Of a DNA stretch of 64,000 bases, positions 62,401 through 64,000 are shown piece after piece. The stretch's first letter is position 1. Every line of letters begins with the position of its first letter. Location of the stretch: the NCBI GenBank assembly GCA_027574665.1, contig CM050673.1:9719420-9783419 (forward strand). The letters run 5' to 3'. The translations under genes and the position numbers were made by a program. The notes beneath the pieces are model-generated. The model did no database searches and was not told the DNA's origin. It saw only the letters and a program-made list of their open reading frames with translations. This DNA is from Rhynochetos jubatus. Its lineage: Eukaryota; Chordata; Aves; Eurypygiformes; Rhynochetidae.

Positions 62401-64000
62401 CAGGGATAGTTGGCATTGCAAAGGCCTGCCAAGAGCAGCACGACACTGCACTGACATTGCTCCTACCGCAGCTGTCATGGCCAGAAGGCAGGGGGGGCGT
62501 GGCCGGAAACCGCGACCTGCCATTCTTAGGGTTAGGGCTAGGGTTAGCGTCTGGAGAACGAGAAAGCGCCCAGGTCCAGGGATAGTTGGGATTGCAAAGG
62601 CCTGCCAAGAGCAGCACGACACTGCACTGACATTGCTCCTACTGCAGCTGTCATGGCCAGAAGGCAGGGGGGGCGTGGCCTGAAACCGCGACCTGCCATT
62701 CTTAGGGTTAGGGCTAGGGTTAGCGTCTGGAGAACGAGAAAGCGCCCAGGTCCAGGGTTAGTTGGCATTGCAAAGGCCTGCCAAGAGCTGCACGACACTG
62801 CACTGACATTGCTCCTACCGCAGCTGTCATGGCCAGAACGCAGGGGGGGCGTGGCCGGAAACCGCAACCTGCCATTCTTAGGGTTAGGGCTAGGGTTAGC
62901 GTCTGGAGAACGAGAAAGCGCCAAGGTCCAGGGATAGTTGGGATTGCAAAGGCCTGCCAAGAGCAGCACGACACTGCACTGACATTGCTCCTACCGCAGC
63001 TGTCATGGCCAGAACGCGGGGGGGCGTGGCCGGAAACCGCGACCTGCCATTCTTAGGGTTAGGGCTAGAGTTAGCGTCTGGAGAACGAGAAAGCGCCCAG
63101 GTCCAGTGATAGTTGGCATTGCAAAGGCCTTCCTAGAGCTGCACGACACTGCACTGACATTGCTCCTACCGCAGCTGTCATGGCCAGAACGCAGGGGGGG
63201 CGTGACCGGAAACCGCGACCTGCCATTGTTAGGGTTACGGCTAGGGTTCGCGTCTGGAGAACGAGAAAACGCCCAGGTCCAGGGATAGTTGGGATTGCAA
63301 AGGCCTGCCAAGAGCAGCACGACACTGCACTGACATTGCTCCTACCGCAGCTGTCATGGCCAGAACGCAGGGGGGGCGTGGCCGGAAACTGCGACCTGCC
63401 ATTCTTAGGGTTAGGGCTAGGGTTAGCGTCTGGAGAACGAGAAAGCGCCCAGGTCCAGTGATAGTTGGGATTGCAAAGGCCTGCCAAGAGCAGCACGACA
63501 CTGCACTGACATTGCTCCTACCGCAGCTGTCATGGCCAGAACGCAGGGGGGGCGTGGCCGGAAACCGCGACCTGCCATTCTTAGGGTTAGGGCTAGGGTT
63601 AGCGTATGGAGAACGAGAAAGCGCCCAGGTCCAGGGATAGTTGGGATTGCAAAGGCCTGCCAAGAGCAGCACGACACTGCACTGACATTGCTCCTACCGC
63701 AGCTGTCATGGCCAGAACGCAGGGGGGGCGTGGCCAGAAATCGCAACCTGCCATTCTTAGGGTTAGGGCTAGGGTTAGCGTCTGGAGAACGAGAAAGCGC
63801 ACAGGTCCAGGGATAGTTGGGATTGAAAAGGCCTGCCAAGAGCAGCACGACACTGCACTGACATTGCTCCTGCCGCAGCTGTCATGGCCAGAACTCAGGG
63901 GGGGCGTGGCCGGAAACCGCGACCTGCCATTCTTAGGGTTAGGGCTAGGGTTAGCGTCTGGAGAACGAGAAAGCGCACAGGTCCAGGGATAGTTGGGATT
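56480..64000 (+). repeat. Block of subfamily B units, second occurrence, to window end
   Basis: The CATGGCC and GCGCCCAGG variants dominate to the right edge. Neighbouring units are more alike here than in the A region, with many near-identical copies, suggesting the most recently homogenised part of the array in view. Confidence 0.85.
58848..63672 (+). repeat. 13- to 14-unit higher-order repeat in subfamily B
   Basis: Units at 58848-60250 recur at 61312-62617 with an offset of 2464 bases, and 60256-61385 recur at 62544-63672 with an offset of 2288. The most distinctive shared unit combines GGCCTTCCTAGAGCTGCA with a following GTTAGGGTTACGGCTAGGG. Confidence 0.8.

Larger units (their letters stand above)
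21708..64000 (+). repeat. 176-bp satellite array with embedded telomere-like segment (about 240 units, open at right edge)
   Basis: A 176-bp unit repeats head to tail for 42 kb. Landmarks in order: CGACCTGCCATTCTTAGGG, TTAGGGCTAGGGTTAGCG, TCTGGAGAACGAGAAAGC, CCCCAGGTCCAGGGATAGTT, GGGATTGCAAAGGCCTGCC, AAGAGCAGCACGACACTGC, ACTGACATTGCTCCTACCGC, a short variable segment, then CCAGAACGCAGGGGGGGCG and TGGCCGGAAACC. Every unit carries about 3.7 telomeric-type hexamers with one TTAGGG changed to CTAGGG. Units are highly similar. Variation is concentrated in the segment after ACCGC, in the G-tract (about 5 to 10 G) and in the bases after TGGCCGGAAA. The 84-, 94- and 141-codon frames recur with the unit and are not evidence of coding. 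Confidence 0.98.

Noticed and set aside
21753..63992. Hundreds of 84-, 94- and 141-codon frames on both strands
   Set aside because: They recur at 176-base intervals with the satellite unit, overlap on both strands, and are broken or shifted by unit indels. This is what tandem repetition gives, not a gene family.
21708..64000. CENP-B box, which would mark a centromeric satellite
   Set aside because: The box needs TTCG in one orientation. The consensus 176-bp unit contains neither TTCG nor CGAA; only rare variants have GTTCGC.
6535..64000. 176 = 8 x 22, so the 176-bp unit might be an octamer of the 22-bp satellite
   Set aside because: I could find no 22-base periodicity within the 176-bp unit and no sequence similarity to the 22-bp unit. 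I treat it as coincidence, unlike the 92 = 4 x 23 case.
1..64000. tRNA, rRNA or other structured RNA genes
   Set aside because: I recognised no cloverleaf with A and B boxes and no ribosomal segment. A covariance-model scan would be needed to exclude diverged copies.

Overview
The window is non-coding satellite DNA from a vertebrate chromosome; I find no protein-coding gene I can support. The host call rests on TTAGGG-type telomeric motifs built into the main satellite and on the large size and nesting of the tandem arrays. GC- and CpG-rich satellites of this kind would suit a sauropsid (turtle, crocodilian or bird) chromosome end, but that is a guess. Nearly all long reading frames are by-products of repeat units whose lengths (92 and 176 bp) are not multiples of three.

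Layout, left to right. (1) 1-5035: a tandem array of a 92-bp unit, about 55 copies, open at the left edge. (2) 5045-6007: low-copy sequence followed by a short run of 23-bp repeats in reverse orientation; this block recurs, inverted, at 20478-21475. (3) 6033-8571: three degenerate 22-mers, a field of 23-bp repeats, then about 92 copies of a 22-bp C-rich unit with no mismatch visible by eye, each carrying a consensus Sp1 GC box. (4) 8861-10250: a CpG-rich irregular repeat family with seven GT...CAG micro-intron-like segments on the minus strand. (5) 10256-13300: the only apparently single-copy stretch, with weak LTR-like and exon-like hints. (6) 13310-16735: a purine-rich tract. (7) 16800-20477: a degenerate field of 23-bp repeats. 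(8) 20478-21475: the second inverted arm. (9) 21708-64000: about 240 copies of a 176-bp satellite, open at the right edge.

Two themes link the parts. First, the 92-bp unit is a tetramer (4 x 23) of the 23-bp element that fills the diverged fields, so an older repeat and its homogenised higher-order descendant sit in one window. Second, every 176-bp unit carries a short telomere-like segment with two TRF-type half-sites, and the array records its own history: 8 units share the same exact 32-bp internal inversion, 4 share one small deletion, two subfamilies form blocks, and multi-unit blocks recur at constant offsets, including a tandem duplication of about 11 kb. The strongest candidates for something undescribed are the telomere-seeded 176-bp satellite with its propagated micro-inversion, the pure 22-bp Sp1/G-quadruplex array, and the 23-to-92-bp relationship.
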